Of a stretch of 64,000 nucleotides of DNA, positions 37,051 to 48,534 are shown piece after piece. The stretch is taken from the NCBI RefSeq assembly GCF_041146395.1, contig NC_090995.1:11572501-11636500 (forward strand), read 5' to 3'. The position numbers were made by a program, and so were the translations under genes. The stretch's first letter is position 1, and every line of letters begins with the position of its first letter. The notes beneath the pieces are model-generated. The model ran no database searches, was not told the origin of the DNA, and saw only the letters and a program-made list of their open reading frames with translations. Source of the stretch: Eulemur rufifrons (Eukaryota; Chordata; Mammalia; Primates; Lemuridae).

Positions 37051-38059
37051 TGCACATCATGGCTGAAAAACGACTGTGCAGGAAGAAACCTGCCACTGAC
37101 TAGTTTTCTGACCTCAATTCTTCCCATCACACTAGGATGGGTGATTTATGCTGAGAAAACGTAAGTGGAAGGTCGGAGAAAAAGAACTTTGGCACTTCGG
37201 TGAGCACTGCTGACCCCCAGAACAATTTCCTTAATGTCATCATGGTGTCTGTTCAGCAGTGTAACATGTAAGAAAGTGAAAGCGTAGAGACAATAGGTAC
37301 ATACGATTAGAAATTCCTGTGGGAATACGAGTTTTCGGCTGTGGAACTGGTCTTGCAAAGAATTAGTAAAGAATTATAATGGATGCATGCTCCTCATTCT
37401 ACAGCATTGGAAATAGACTGTGTCAAATGTCTTTGGCTTGCAATGACGGGTGCAGATTAACCTCCTGCATAAAGAATCACTTTGTAAGGAACGTTATTAT
37501 TGGTAAAAAAAAAAAAATTTAAAAAAACCTGCTTTATTTAAAATTGTCCTTGAGAAAGCAGTGACACTTCAAATAACAAAATTAACAAGAAAGCACAAAG
37601 GTCGTATGCTAACCCAACTAGCAGCATGACGAAAGGACACATCGATTAGCAGATTATTAACCAGAATATTCCCTGTGGGTACGGGTCAGGCAAACAGTCC
37701 CAGCTACGTCCATTTAAATTCCCAGGGAGGTTTCACACTCCCTGACACAACCATGCTCAGAATTTCTGGGTGACGATGGTATTTCGTGCTTCCTTCCTCT
37801 AAAAGTACATTGATGGTGTCATAAAGCATCACCCAGGATGTGACTTTTCACTGGATTGAGGATGTAAATCACACAGGTGGATTTATTACACCTATAGGAG
37901 GCTGTTCGACTGGAGCAAGAGAGAAATCTACACATCCTTCGGGGTGGTGGGGGTCCCCCTTTCCCTGTGATTTATACACTCAACAGCTGGAGTCTGCCTG
38001 CGAGGTGAGTGAGTGTAATCAGATAAAATATATTCAAATCCCATTCTTCCTAAACATGA

Positions 38060-39200
38060 ATAAACAAATACCAAGACAACCCTTCTTGGATTCTGTAGCC
38101 TGTACCTACTCATCCTCTTTGCTCCTTGATTTCCAGTTGAGTATAACTCTGGTTTCATTTCATCACTTTCTATCCACTTGCTAATCTTTTGTAATTTGAC
38201 CTCTGACCCAGTCACTCTACTCAAATGGTCTTTTTTTACAGTCAATAACTTCCTAATTGCCAAATCACGGACAGCCACGTTTATATTTTTTGTATTACTT
38301 TATGCTTTACTCCTCTCAAAACTGTCACTCACACTCTGCTTCTCGAAACTTCCCACGTGACATGATTCTTGCCTCCCAGAATGCCCTTCTCAGTCTCTTT
38401 CTTGACTATGCTACCTACGATGCTCTTCTTGTAAGTTTTATGGCCATCCGGGTTCTGTCCTCAGCCCTATTTTCACTTCACCTGATACAATTTCTCTGCT
38501 GGACTCATCTAATCTCACCGCGTATCAATTATTCTCAGATTTTGTATCTCAATTCGGGCTATTGCTAGGATCTTTAGCATTGGTTTCCGAAGTGCCCATT
38601 AGACTCCTTGACATGGCTATCTCAAAACATTCTCAAACTCAAAATTTCTAAAACTGCCTAAGTCATCTTTTCTTTAAAATCTATTCTACTTCGTAAAATC
38701 CTAGTTTTGGTTATCAGTACCATAAGCTGACCACCTGAATCGTGGTCCCCTCCAAACTCCCTGCCACTACGTTAGATCAGATACTCACTACTTATTGCCT
38801 GACTTTTGAAAGAGCGGAGTTCCCAATCCAGGCAGGGGTTGCCATGGCAATCTTCATAATATTTTAATCACATCATGCCACCCTTCTGCTTCCCATCGTC
38901 CAAGGCTGCCCACTGGCCTGTCTTTGCAACCAAACTCCTTTTCATGGAATAAAGTACCCACAGTCTGATCTCTGCCTCTTCCTTCACCATCCAATCAACA
39001 AATCCACTCTTCATTTCTGCTGTTTCCTCACAAACGACATGCTCCCAAAGTCTACTGAACTATTTATTATTTCCTAAATATAACATGACTTATCGTGTCT
39101 CCATGCCTCCTTTTAGAAAGTAGGTCCTGCCGCCATAAGTCACCCTGGGAAACCTTACCCTGTAAGATTCAACTCCCTTCATCTCCTGTGTGAAGTCTTT
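38060..39200 (+). mobile_element. L2 LINE, reverse transcriptase and 3' region
   Basis: AATAACTTCCTAATTGCCAA, TTCTGTCCTCAGCCCTATTT (corresponding to the GSVLGPLLF-like RT motif, degenerate), CATCCAATCAACAAATCCAC, and the downstream CACTGGCCTGTCTTTGCAAC segment follow the L2 sense order over more than 1 kb. Heavily mutated, no intact frame. Confidence 0.7.
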
Positions 39201-39214
39201 TTTGCTGTTCATTT

Positions 39215-39580
39215 TAAACGATTTTTTAAATTGATGCATAATAGATGTACATAGTTTGGGGGTACATGTGATAATTTAATACATTTATATAATCTGTAAA
39301 AATCAAATCAGTGTACTTTGGATATCCATATTTATCTTTATGTTAGAAACATTTGAATTATTCTCTTCTAGCTATTTTGAAATGTATAGATTATTGTAAA
39401 CTATAGTCATCCTACTGATCCATCAAACTATTTGTACCTATTAAACAACTTCTCTTCATTCCTCCTCCCCCTCCCCTTCCTGGCCTCTGGTAACCACCAA
39501 TCTATTCTGTATCTTCATAACATCCACTTTTTAGCTCCCATATATGAGTGAGAACATGTGATATTTGTCTTTCTGGGGAG
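39215..39580 (-). mobile_element. L1 3' UTR, older copy, truncated
   Basis: Plus strand: TTTGGGGGTACATGTGATAA, TACTTTGGATATCCATATTT, CTGGCCTCTGGTAACCACCA, TATGAGTGAGAACATGTGAT and TTTGTCTTTCTGGG, reversed primate L1 3' sequence. It stops near 39580 in front of the second L1, so only the 3' end remains. Confidence 0.85.
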
Positions 39581-39639
39581 GCACTTCTTTTCCCAAAAAG
39601 GTCCAATGTTGCTATCACTTCTCTTTATTTTCTTCTTTT

Positions 39640-40433
39640 TTTAAAAATTTCAGAATATTATGGGGGTACAAATATTTTGGTTGCATGAATTGCGTTTGTA
39701 CAGTTTTGAGTCAAAGTTGTAAGTGTGCCCATCACCCAGATAGTGGCATTGTACCCTTTAGGTGTGTATTTACCCATCCCCTGCTACCCCCTCCCACCTG
39801 CTTGATTTCCACTGAGTTTTATTACCATATGTGCACATCAGTGCTGATCAATGAATTCCAATTAAATAGTAAATACATGTGGTGTTGAAGTCTCCATTCT
39901 TGTGATACTTCACTTAGAAGAATGATCTCCAATTCCATCCAGGTTGTTACAAAGGATATTATTTCACCATTTTTTTTAATGGCTGAGCAGTACACCATGG
40001 CCTACATACACCACATTTTTTTAATCCACTCATGTATTGATGGGCGCTTGGTTTGATTCTACATCTTTGCAATTTTGAATTGTGCTGCAATAAACATTTG
40101 AGTTCAAGTGTCTTTCTGATAAAATAACTTTTTTTTCCTTTGGATAAATACCCAATAATGGGATTGCTGGATCAAATGGTAAATCTGCTTTTAGTTCTGT
40201 GAGGAATCTCCATACTCCTTTCCACAGAGGTTGTACTAGTTTGCAGTCCCACCAATAGGGCATAAGTGTTCCTTTCTCTCCACATCCATGCCAGCATCTG
40301 TTGTTTTGGGACTTTTTGAAAAAAGCCATTCTCACTGGTATTAGTTGAGATCTTATTACGGTTTTGATTTGCATTTCCCTGATGATTAGAGACATTGATC
40401 ATTTTCTCAAATGTTTATTGGCTATTAGTCTAT
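39640..40433 (-). mobile_element. Lemur-type L1, 3' part of a twin-primed insertion
   Basis: TTATGGGGGTACAAATATTT begins the reversed lemur L1 3' UTR; then reversed ORF2 C-terminal sequence follows (TACCCAATAATGGGATTGCT, TGCAGTCCCACCAATAGGGC, GATTTGCATTTCCCTGATGA). The element abuts a sense-oriented RT fragment at about 40434, and the missing ORF2 middle part is the mark of 5' inversion. Confidence 0.9.
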
Positions 40434-40437
40434 TTCA

Positions 40438-40736
40438 TCAAAAAACTAATCCAACACGACCAAGTGGGCTTCATCCCAGAGATGCAAGGATGATTCACCA
40501 CATAAACAGGAACAAAAACAAAGACCATATGATTCTCTCAATAGATGCAGAAAAAGCATTTGACAAAATTCAGCACCCTTTTATGATAAAAACTCTTAAC
40601 AAAATAGCCATAGATGGAACATACCTCAAAATTATAAAAGCCATATATGACAAACCGACAGCCAGCATCACACTGAATGGGGAAAAATTGAAAGCATTCT
40701 GCTTAGAACTGGGAACAGACAAGGTTATCCACTGTT
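40438..40736 (+). mobile_element. Inverted 5' part of the same L1 (ORF2 RT domain fragment)
   Basis: Sense frame reads [38 protein letters not shown] and [20 protein letters not shown], the palm region of L1 ORF2 reverse transcriptase. Opposite in strand to 39640-40433 and joined to it directly. Incomplete, no catalytic FADD motif. Confidence 0.92.
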
Positions 40737-41353
40737 AGATATGTACTTTTTTGTAGACATGTTGATTACTCTCTTAGGATCTTATGGGAGAAAATGTCTT
40801 TTTGTAAATTCCAAAAGCTAAATCTGATTTCATGTAGTTCAGGTGAATTACTGCCTTTCCAGACGAGCCCACGGTCATGGGTGCCTAAAACTTCATGTGT
40901 AATTTGGTGTAGTGCTTATCACAGACGAATTACTTAAGTTTCTTTATCTCCAAGGAGTTTGTGAATTCATAGATTTGAGGCAATCTGTTTTCTTTACCTC
41001 CTCATTCTACCAAGTGTCACTTGGTAGAAGCTCCATAAAACTTTGATTTGTTCATTAATGAGCTACTTATTTATAGCACAGCTTAAAATTACATGAATTT
41101 GGATAGTAGCTTTTTGTTGGAAAAATAAATTTCCATAAAAGTGATTACAACACATGCGATACACAATAAATTTTAAAGAGAATGTTGGTCTTATACATCA
41201 CTACCCTAAAGACTTTCTATTTTAATTCATTATTGCCTATGGACTAAGCAGGAAAAGATAGATAGCAATACTGTACTTCACTGGTTTGCAATCAGTCTGG
41301 AATCCTGGATTGAATAGATCTATTGCCACTTTCCACTTTGGGAAGAAACAAAC

Positions 41354-41356
41354 TAC

Positions 41357-41391
<35 letters not shown>
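41354..41391 (+). repeat. (CA)n microsatellite, left of the miniature element
   Basis: ACACACGC then an uninterrupted CA run of about 15 units, ending where the miniature inverted-repeat element begins. Confidence 0.95.
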
Positions 41392-41392
<1 letters not shown>

Positions 41393-41395
41393 GAG

Positions 41396-41473
41396 GTCTG
41401 TCCGGAAAGTATCCAGCTGTGGTTAATAATATAACAAGAACATATTACATGGCTGGATACTTTCCCGACAGAC
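41396..41473. mobile_element. Miniature inverted-repeat element (mariner-like MITE), 22-bp arms
   Basis: GTCTGTCCGGAAAGTATCCA begins the left arm (41396-41417) and the reverse complement of 41452-41473 matches it at 21 of 22 positions. Between are 34 bp of non-coding AT-rich DNA. Short elements with such terminal inverted repeats are typical of non-autonomous Tc1/mariner transposons; the family is not identified. No coding capacity. Confidence 0.7.
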
Positions 41474-41479
41474 TTTGCA

Positions 41480-41520
41480 TATGTGTGTGTGTGTGTGTGT
41501 ATGTGTGTGTGTGTGTGTAT
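41480..41520 (+). repeat. (TG)n microsatellite, right of the miniature element
   Basis: ATATGTGTG followed by TG repeats with two AT interruptions. It is the complement of the CA tract on the other side, so the whole 41354-41520 region is a large imperfect inverted repeat. Confidence 0.95.
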
Positions 41521-41544
41521 AGTTTATACACATTTGTATAAAGC

Positions 41545-42060
41545 ACTTCAAGGTGACTATGAGGATGTGCTGGCCAGGAGACAGCCTGCATAAAATGTAA
41601 GGGTTGCAGAGTGAGGAGCATAACTGGCGAACAGAGAAGGCTTGATGGAGAAATGAAAGCCAGCAATGCCTTGAAGAGACGGTGAAGTCTGGATAGACGA
41701 TGGAGAAGAGACAGCTTCACGGCAGAGGGGACGGAGTGAACAAAAGCACAGAGGTGGTGCAGGACGTGGGTCTGGGGAGAAAGAAGGGAACAGTCTGGGG
41801 ATTCAGGGGGCCTATACTCTAGGGACTGTTTGGAATTGGGTAGAAGGCCTTGATAATGACACAAAACAGGACTTCCTCCCATAGGCAAGAGGGGCTCATA
41901 AAATTTTTTTGGAGATGTGGCATGTTGCTTGAGAGCACTGTTTCTGAAACAGATCGGGCAACGCTCTCCAAGACAGACTGTGGGTTGTAGGAATTGGGAA
42001 GCGCGTTCGCGGTGAGCAGAGGCGAGGGTGAATGCTGCCTTGAACAGCCACTGCTTAGGG
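41545..42060 (-). mobile_element. L2-like 3' remnant, tentative
   Basis: Plus strand phrases such as AAAATGTAAGGGTTGCAGAG, AAGAGACGGTGAAGTCTGGA, GAGTGAACAAAAGCACAGAG and GAACAGTCTGGGGATTCAGG resemble the antisense L2 3' region (anonymous 'accessory' segments around 'aacaaaagcaca'). Confidence 0.35.
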
Positions 42061-44860
42061 TAAAGTAAGCTTCATGCTTGAAGCAGTAAGAGCACAGAGC
42101 GCTAAGACGAAGGAAGTAGAAATGTAGCCGAAAGTCCATAACGAAGAAAGAAGCAGGGATGCCTGAGTTCTAAGTGGTGGCTGTGTAGGAACAGCCACTG
42201 GGGAATTGATGATGACTTCTCTCCACGAAAAGGGGAACTCAGGGAAAAAAAACAAAGTCAAGTCAGTTTAAAAATCGACTTTACTATCCTGGGATCACAA
42301 CAGTCAAGGAATGGAGCCCATGATGACTAGATCCACGTGTTCAGATCCAAAGTGTTACGCGCTCCCAAGAAACCAAAAGACAGGTTGTAAGTTCTTGGTA
42401 TTAGCCTTACAGAGGTAAAGAAAATTCGTAGTTTCAAAATGAACAGGGTAAAAAATTCATTGTAATCTTTATCTCACCAGCACATAGATCCTAAGCACTG
42501 CAGTCCCCAGCTTCCTGCCTAGGAGAAGTGTCTTCGTTCCTGGGTTTTTCAAATCACTGGGAAAACATTTTCAGCGACCTTAATTAGTACCCTGACAAAG
42601 ACAGAGAAATAAAGAGGGCAGCAAAGGACAGAAAGGTCTGGAAGAGAAAGGCTCTCCGAGAGGTGAGCTGCAGCCTGCAGGGCACGCCAGCTCTAAGATC
42701 GCTAGTCCTCTGGAAACTTTTACTGACTCCACACTTCGCCCTGATGGCGCTTCCACCCCCCTAGACACGCGGCGTGTTCCCCTCTCCTGCTGACCTACTT
42801 TGGACAACAGCAAGAAATATGTTTTCAGTGTGAATCAGGAAAAGCAGCCACGTCAACATTTTTTTGACTTCTGGGCATTTTTCCTGGCTTCACACATTCT
42901 CCTTCTTGCTTTCCTCGAAATGACTTAAGCTGATGCTCAGGGACAGGCTTGGGAGAGGGAGGCAGAAAGCCAGGTCCACTTCTTGAAACACCCGGGCACC
43001 CGGGAGATTAAATAAAGCACAAAAGAACATGCTCTTCTTAAGGGGGCACGGTCTGGGAAGCCCAGATTGAGAGGGAAGGTCATTCCGTTCGGGGCCAGAC
43101 TCCAATAAAGATGTAAAGCCCAGTGTCCCATTCTGCCGGTGGCTGAGCCAGGAGAGCCGGGCAGCAGCGGGGGTGGGGCTGCAGCAGCCCAGCCGAGCAC
43201 CTTTGCACCCAGGGCCCCACTGCAGAGCTGTGCCCACACGACCAGCACACAGGGACAGCCTGGCACGGAGCGGGCTCTGGGGAAGGGGAAAGGAAACATA
43301 AAATTGCCGAATGCTTCCTGCACCTCCTCTCCTCTCTTGTGCTGACAGAACGCAGAATACAGCATTGTAGACGAAAAATCTCTTAATCCTTCACTCAAAT
43401 GCTGAGCATTCCTCACACTGCTAGCACTTTGCAGAGAAAAGGACAAGACTTTGGAAACAGCCCCCGCGAGATGATAGCTGGAAGTCATTCCCTCCCCGCG
43501 TGGCTGCCCTTTGCCAGCCCTCGGGAATCTTCCTCCCAGGCACTGCCTCTCCGCCCTGGTATTCACGGAGAAAGGCAAGAAGGTGTGAGGCATGGCAGCC
43601 TGCTCCCCCAGGGATTCCTGCAGATGTGCCAGACTCCGCTAGTGGAGGAGGGAAGGTGGAAAAAGTAAAAATCACATCCCTCCACCCTGCAAAGACACAC
43701 GCATGATCCCCCAAAGATCTCATGTTACAAACGAACAGCAATAACCCTGAAAAGTAGTGTTTGCACAGGAACAATTTTGTTGCTGAGGGATGGGGGGACG
43801 AGAAGCAGAAGGAAATGTCCTTTAAGGAATCAGTTCCTGAGCCTTTTCCAATTTCTGTCATTGTCAATTTCTCTACCAATGATGCAATCTTTCGGTACCC
43901 ATAAAATCCCTGTGGATCTATAAAATAGGAGGCATGTGTCTCTCATTTAGTCATCTTTGCCCATGAGATACGAATGCAAATTAACACCTGAATTCTTTGC
44001 TGATAATATATAACATTGATCATAGCAGGGTCTTAACTACTCAAAGGGAACAAGGAACAAGGGTTTTCTTTTAAAAGTTTCCACTGTATTTCGTGATTTT
44101 GATTAGTCTTATTTCGTTTTCTTCTCTTTTTTTTTTTTTGTTAGTTACTAAACAGGAAAGGTTAAATTAATAGGTGGCAGATCAAAGAAAGGGAGTAGGG
44201 AACAAGCTTAAGTGTCATTCAACTCAGCTTCTGACTAAAGTATTAGCTTATTAGACATGACATTAAAATTATAATCACCTAATTTCTATTTAAACAGCCG
44301 TTCCGCTTCATTGCTCTCATTTTAAAGCAAAAGGAAATTTTAAACTATTTTGATACATAAACCTTTTCGGAGAACATTTCAGTTTACTGTGCTGTGTCCC
44401 TTAACGCCTTCAAAAAAAAATCAATGTGGAAATGTCTTAGTTTCTTTTATGGATGATAAACTGTTATGTTTTTCTACCCTCTGTTCCTGGTAGGTCTTAT
44501 CTTTGGCCTCTCCCAAAGCTACTCTATGATATATTTGGAAAGTCAAGGTGACTCCCAATTCCAGCCCACATTAATCAATATGGTTGGAAGCCTCCGGCCA
44601 CGGGGTCATCACAAATTGTGTGATTATCAGCATTTTCTCAGCAGGGCGGGCACAGCAGCCAGAGTCAAAACCAAAGTGATGGGGACACGGTACAGGGGGT
44701 TGCCAGGGACCCGTTTCCGGGGGTCAGAACAGGGCTGCTCGACCCGGCGGGTCTGGGAAGGGCCCAAGACAGCTTGGGCCCCTCCTCTGGGGACAGTCAG
44801 CCCCGCTGGCCTAGTGCCCACCGGTCAAGGTGAGCCCGGCTGGACCACCATTCTCTACGT

Positions 44861-44876
44861 CCCCCCCCCCCCCCCC
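44861..44876 (+). repeat. C16 homopolymer in a GC-rich block
   Basis: Sixteen consecutive C bases followed by GGCCGGCC. It lies about 210 bp inside the intron, past the donor of the alternative first exon. Confidence 0.95.
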
Positions 44877-45084
44877 GGCCGGCCTATTCACAGACATTAA
44901 TAAACAGATCAAAATGAACCTTGAAAAGTCAGTCCAGACAAGCAAGGACACACACAGATCACTCGGGGACAGTCCCGAGCTCTTGCTCTCCAGACTCCTG
45001 TTGCATCTGAGCAGAAACTGATCTCACAGCTGCAGAGACTCCATCTGTATTCGTACGAAGGACATGAACATAGCATCTACCCAC

Positions 45085-45196
45085 CTTTCCGAAAACTAAA
45101 ACACCGTCTGATCCTTCTGTATGTGGTTTTGGGGATGAAGGGGGTTGGGGCTAAGGCACCCTCGGGGCGGCCCCCCGAGGTCCGGTCTTCAGGCAT
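45085..45196 (-). CDS. ARHGAP24: ARHGAP24 alternative first coding exon (short isoform start)
   Basis: 112 nt: 37 codons and a G before donor GTGGGT. The translation is MPEDRTSGGRPEGALAPTPF then IPKTTYRRIRRCFSFRK, joining the 33773-33980 exon as G-IFGQ. It resembles the unique N-terminus of the short human isoform as I remember it (MPEDRNSGG start, FIPKTTYRRIKRCFSFRK), so this exon replaces the PH domain with a short basic N-terminus. The ATG at 45194-45196 has A at -3; another in-frame ATG lies just upstream (45197-45199) with C at -3, so the second is preferred. Spliced to the six shared exons it gives 1971 nt, 656 codons plus stop, one more than the 655 of human; the extra Asn of the linker exon explains the difference. 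Confidence 0.9.
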
Positions 45197-45199
45197 CAT

Positions 45200-46115
45200 G
45201 TGGCCCGGAGCTCAAAACCTGCCCCTGAGCGGCACCCCAGGGCCACTCCTCATGTCTGTTTATTTGTTAGGTCTGGAGTGCTGATTCCTAGAACTCGAAG
45301 GCTTTGATCCGGCGGCTTAGGGATAAGTTACCACCTCTCATTGACTCCTTTTGGCAAAAACAAACAACAACAACAAAAAAAAAACCCAAAACCTTCCTTT
45401 TCTCTTGCCTAAACCTTGAGTTGTAAGTTATTTTTTTTTGAAGTTTCTGCAGACCGTCCACAATGTCTCAGGAAAACTGCAGCAAGCCAGCTACCTCTCC
45501 CATTCAAAAAACAGCAGGAATTGGTTTTTGCATTTTATTGATATTAGTGCTAGCAACTGTCTTCTCAGCCGGATTGAGATTCGTCGGGAAAGCTCAGCAA
45601 ACAGTGCTGTGCCAGAGGGAAGAGGAACAATGACAAAAAGGTCCCCCGAGGAATACTTCACGCCTGTGCTCGCTGGCTCCTTTCATCTGAGCAAGAGGAG
45701 AAGCAAATCATGGCACCTTTTCCAGAAAGCACCGCGGGGCCCGAGAGATTCCCGTCGGAGGGCTCCCAGGCTCCGTGTACAGTGCTCCTCATCCTCTGAT
45801 GCTCTGCGCCGGCTCCTGCCTCTCCAAACTCCCGCGGGGGTCGCTGTCATTCCGGGAGGGTCCTTGGGTCTGCTGGGGGAGGCGGCTGTGCGGGGCGCTT
45901 GTCCTCCCCCTCCTCCTGCTCTGTGTCCCCGTTTCTCAATGGGAGCTGGGCCTGGGCGGGAGCTGGCAGGGCTGCGGCCGCTGTCCCCGAGGCTGTGGCT
46001 GCGGCCGGTGCCCGCCGGTCACATGCAGCAGGTGCAGCTCCAACAATCCGGGGGCGGGGGAGGATGCCAGGCCGCGGCTGGACCCCTGGCTCGTTCTCCG
46101 ACTTTGCATTGACTT
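45200..46115 (-). promoter_or_regulatory. ARHGAP24: Probable internal CpG-rich promoter of the short ARHGAP24 isoform
   Basis: The 5' flank (higher coordinates) of the alternative first exon. 45600-46115 is GC-rich and CpG-rich, clearly above its surroundings, with GGGGCGGGGG (Sp1-type) near 46050 and CGCGG and GCGCC motifs in the middle. A transcription start probably lies here and the 5' UTR would run through 45200-45600. No TATA box was evident. The start site itself cannot be placed from sequence. The chance open frames in it are not counted as genes. Confidence 0.5.
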
Positions 46116-46376
46116 AAAGTCGCAGGCACCAAACCACCCCCAGGGGGTAAACTCTTTGCCCCCTCACGCCTGCCTTTACTCCCTTCCCGTACAAGATGTA
46201 CTTTTTTTTAGATCCTTTGAAATTGAATCCATTTGTGAGATTTAATGTGCATATCATTAAAACATATTTATAGAATATACATATGTGTATGTGTGTGTCT
46301 GTAAAATAGAAAAATGGTTTAAATCTAGTGGCAAAGAGTCTGCAGGTATAACTGCAAAACAAATTAACTCAAGCAT

Positions 46377-46422
46377 GCGTGTGTGTGTGTGTGTGTGTGT
46401 GAGTGTGTGTGTGTGTGTGTGT
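46377..46422 (+). repeat. (GT)n microsatellite
   Basis: GCGTGTG then about 20 GT units with one GA interruption, followed by TTTATATACA. Confidence 0.95.
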
Positions 46423-47136
46423 TTATATACACGGATATATTTCTCTGGTCAGGGTTTGCAAACCAACTCTGTTTTCAGCAATCTCCCATGCTACTGCCTG
46501 TGCCCTCTCCACCTGGCCTTCACAGCCACCAACCCCCTCGGTCCCACTCCCTGAACAGTTTACTTGCCGGGTTAATCATTCATCCTCCTGGCTGTTCCGT
46601 GAGCGGATTTGGAATGCGAGTGCTCTGACCCCGGCTGACCCCCCCAGGCCTCTGCGTCCCTTCCCGGCCACTCAGCAGGCGTTTTACAAAACTGTGAGGA
46701 GTGTAAAAAAGGTCCTCCCATCAAAAACATCATGACTCTAACTAGCATGGCCTAGATAGGTAATCTCTTATTGCTGAAAGAACTATTATTAATTATTAAT
46801 TATTTCTGCCGTATAGTTCAATTTTTTTTTTTTTTTTTTACCCTGTGTCACAGCATGCTACTAAGAAAATAAAGAGCCACAAAGTGGAACTCAGCACCAC
46901 CAGGGCAGAGCAGCGCTGCGCTTGGAAGCACTTTTACCAGCTGAGTAACTCACTGACCCGAGCCCTGGTGTGGAGGGAACGCTTGTAATTACAGGATTTT
47001 GGAGCTGGGAAGTTAGGACTATTTTGTCCAACTTTCTTATTTCACAAGTGAGGAAAACTAAAGGCAAGGGAAGTAAAACTGCATGTTCCAGGTGACATGG
47101 TTGGTCTGGGTCTAAGACAAGACCACATAGCCTCTT

Positions 47137-47476
47137 TTTTTTTTTTCTTTTTTTTTGAGACAGAGTCTCGCTCTGTTGCCCAGGCTAGAGTGAGTGCCGT
47201 GGCGTCAGCCTAGCTCACAGCAACCTCAGACTCCTGGGCTTAAGCGATCCTCCTGCCTCAGCCTCCCGAGTAGCTGGGACTACAGGCATGCGCCACCATG
47301 CCTGGCTAATTTTTTCTATATATATTTTTAGTTGGCCAGATAATTTCTTTCTATTTTTAGTAGAGACGGGGTCTTGCTCTTGCTCAGGCTGGTCTCAAAC
47401 TCCCGACCTCACGCAATCCACCCGCCTCGGCCTCCCAGAGTGCTAGGATTACAGGTGTGAGCCACCGCGCCCGGCC
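47137..47476 (-). mobile_element. Full-length Alu SINE, strepsirrhine type
   Basis: Plus strand begins with a T-rich run, then GAGACAGAGTCTCGCTCTGT, through GCCGTGGCGTCAGCCTAGCT, the extended linker TTTTTAGTTGGCCAGATAAT, and ends GCCACCGCGCCCGGCC. Both arms are complete. Target-site duplications are ACATAGCCTCTT (47125-47136) and ACATTGCCTCTT (47478-47489), one mismatch in twelve. It is inserted in the sense orientation of the gene. Confidence 0.95.
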
Positions 47477-48534
47477 AACATTGCCTCTTAATTAACCCCC
47501 ATTTGTACATATGCCAATTATTCATCATAAGGATTATTCATAAATGGTATTTTTACTGCCTTGCTGGGTCACTGAGTCAACTCTCTTCATTAGAAGACAG
47601 ACATATACAGCCTGATTCGGGGAGTAGCTAAAGTGAGGCCAGCACTCAGATCTGAAGAACCATTAATGAATAATTACTTTTCTCAGATCCTGGGCTAGAC
47701 ACTTACATAAACACTGCCTCAAAAACAACTGAAAAGCAACCCAGTGTGAAAATAAACAAAAAAGAAAGAAATAGAAAGACAGAACAAACAAAAACTAAAT
47801 TTTTCCAAAACTAAATTAGGGTTTTGAAATCTGAATTTTCGGATTTGACGTTTAAGCAAGAAACCAGTGTCTGTCAGTTAGCACTGTGCATAGAGAAACA
47901 ACTGTTGATGGGTGGCTTAAGCAGAGAGCACAAAGTTGAGGTACCTAAATTCAATATTAAACTTTTTATTAGGCTAAGGAGTTAAAAAGGAATGTCTACT
48001 GTTCCCATGTCCATTGGTTCCCTGCCCCTATTTGAATATTAGTTATAAATTCGCTTTAATTAAAGAAAAAAAGTCTATAATCCACAGCCCTACATTTTAT
48101 GATTTTCATTTTAACAATTTTTAATTTCTAGCAGATTGAAGAGCCAGGCAAGCTCCTCAAGTGTCCCCTATATTTTACTCAAATGTTCACTATTATAATG
48201 GCAAAAAGGGGACATTTTGCATATATAGGCAACCTGAACAAAGATGAGCCTAAGGGCCTCACGAAAAACTTTAACTTTTTAAAAACACAGGCTATGAAAC
48301 TGCCACAGTGAAATGTCTTCTCCGTAACAGTCACATTTAAAATACACCCCAAGGTGGTACGCTGTAACTGACAAATCAGGGTGATGTATCACTTTCTTTT
48401 CTGAATTTCTTTACAGATGCCAACTAATCGAGTGGATTTCATTTAGGATTAACAAGGTCTGGGTTCCATAACTAAGGTAGGAAGGAAAAATGCGTTCTCT
48501 TATGAAAGGCAACTATGGCAGTTCAGATTATTTT

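Larger units (their letters stand above)
33981..45084 (-). other. ARHGAP24: ARHGAP24 intron (to the alternative first exon)
   Basis: 11.1 kb from the short-isoform first exon to the first RhoGAP exon. It contains LTR-like, MIR, L2 and L1 remnants and the microsatellite-flanked miniature element. 33985-35485, 40740-41350 and 42065-44600 show no named repeat or exon that I can support. 42600-43700 is moderately GC-rich with chance open frames, and 44640-44880 is GC-rich and includes a C16 run (44861-44876). Confidence 0.8.

Noticed and set aside
40364..40738. 124-codon frame with reverse transcriptase similarity
   Set aside because: Inverted part of a twin-primed L1; lacks the catalytic centre and the rest of ORF2.
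42937..43593. 218-codon open frame on the minus strand in a GC-rich intron region
   Set aside because: No known domain, no upstream splice context, and low-stop GC-rich composition explains its length.
45438..46112. 224-codon plus-strand frame whose end (QVQLQQSGGGG) looks like an immunoglobulin V-region start
   Set aside because: It lies in the CpG-rich promoter block, on the strand opposite the gene; the resemblance is a dozen residues only, with no Ig fold, Cys or Trp after it. Coincidence.
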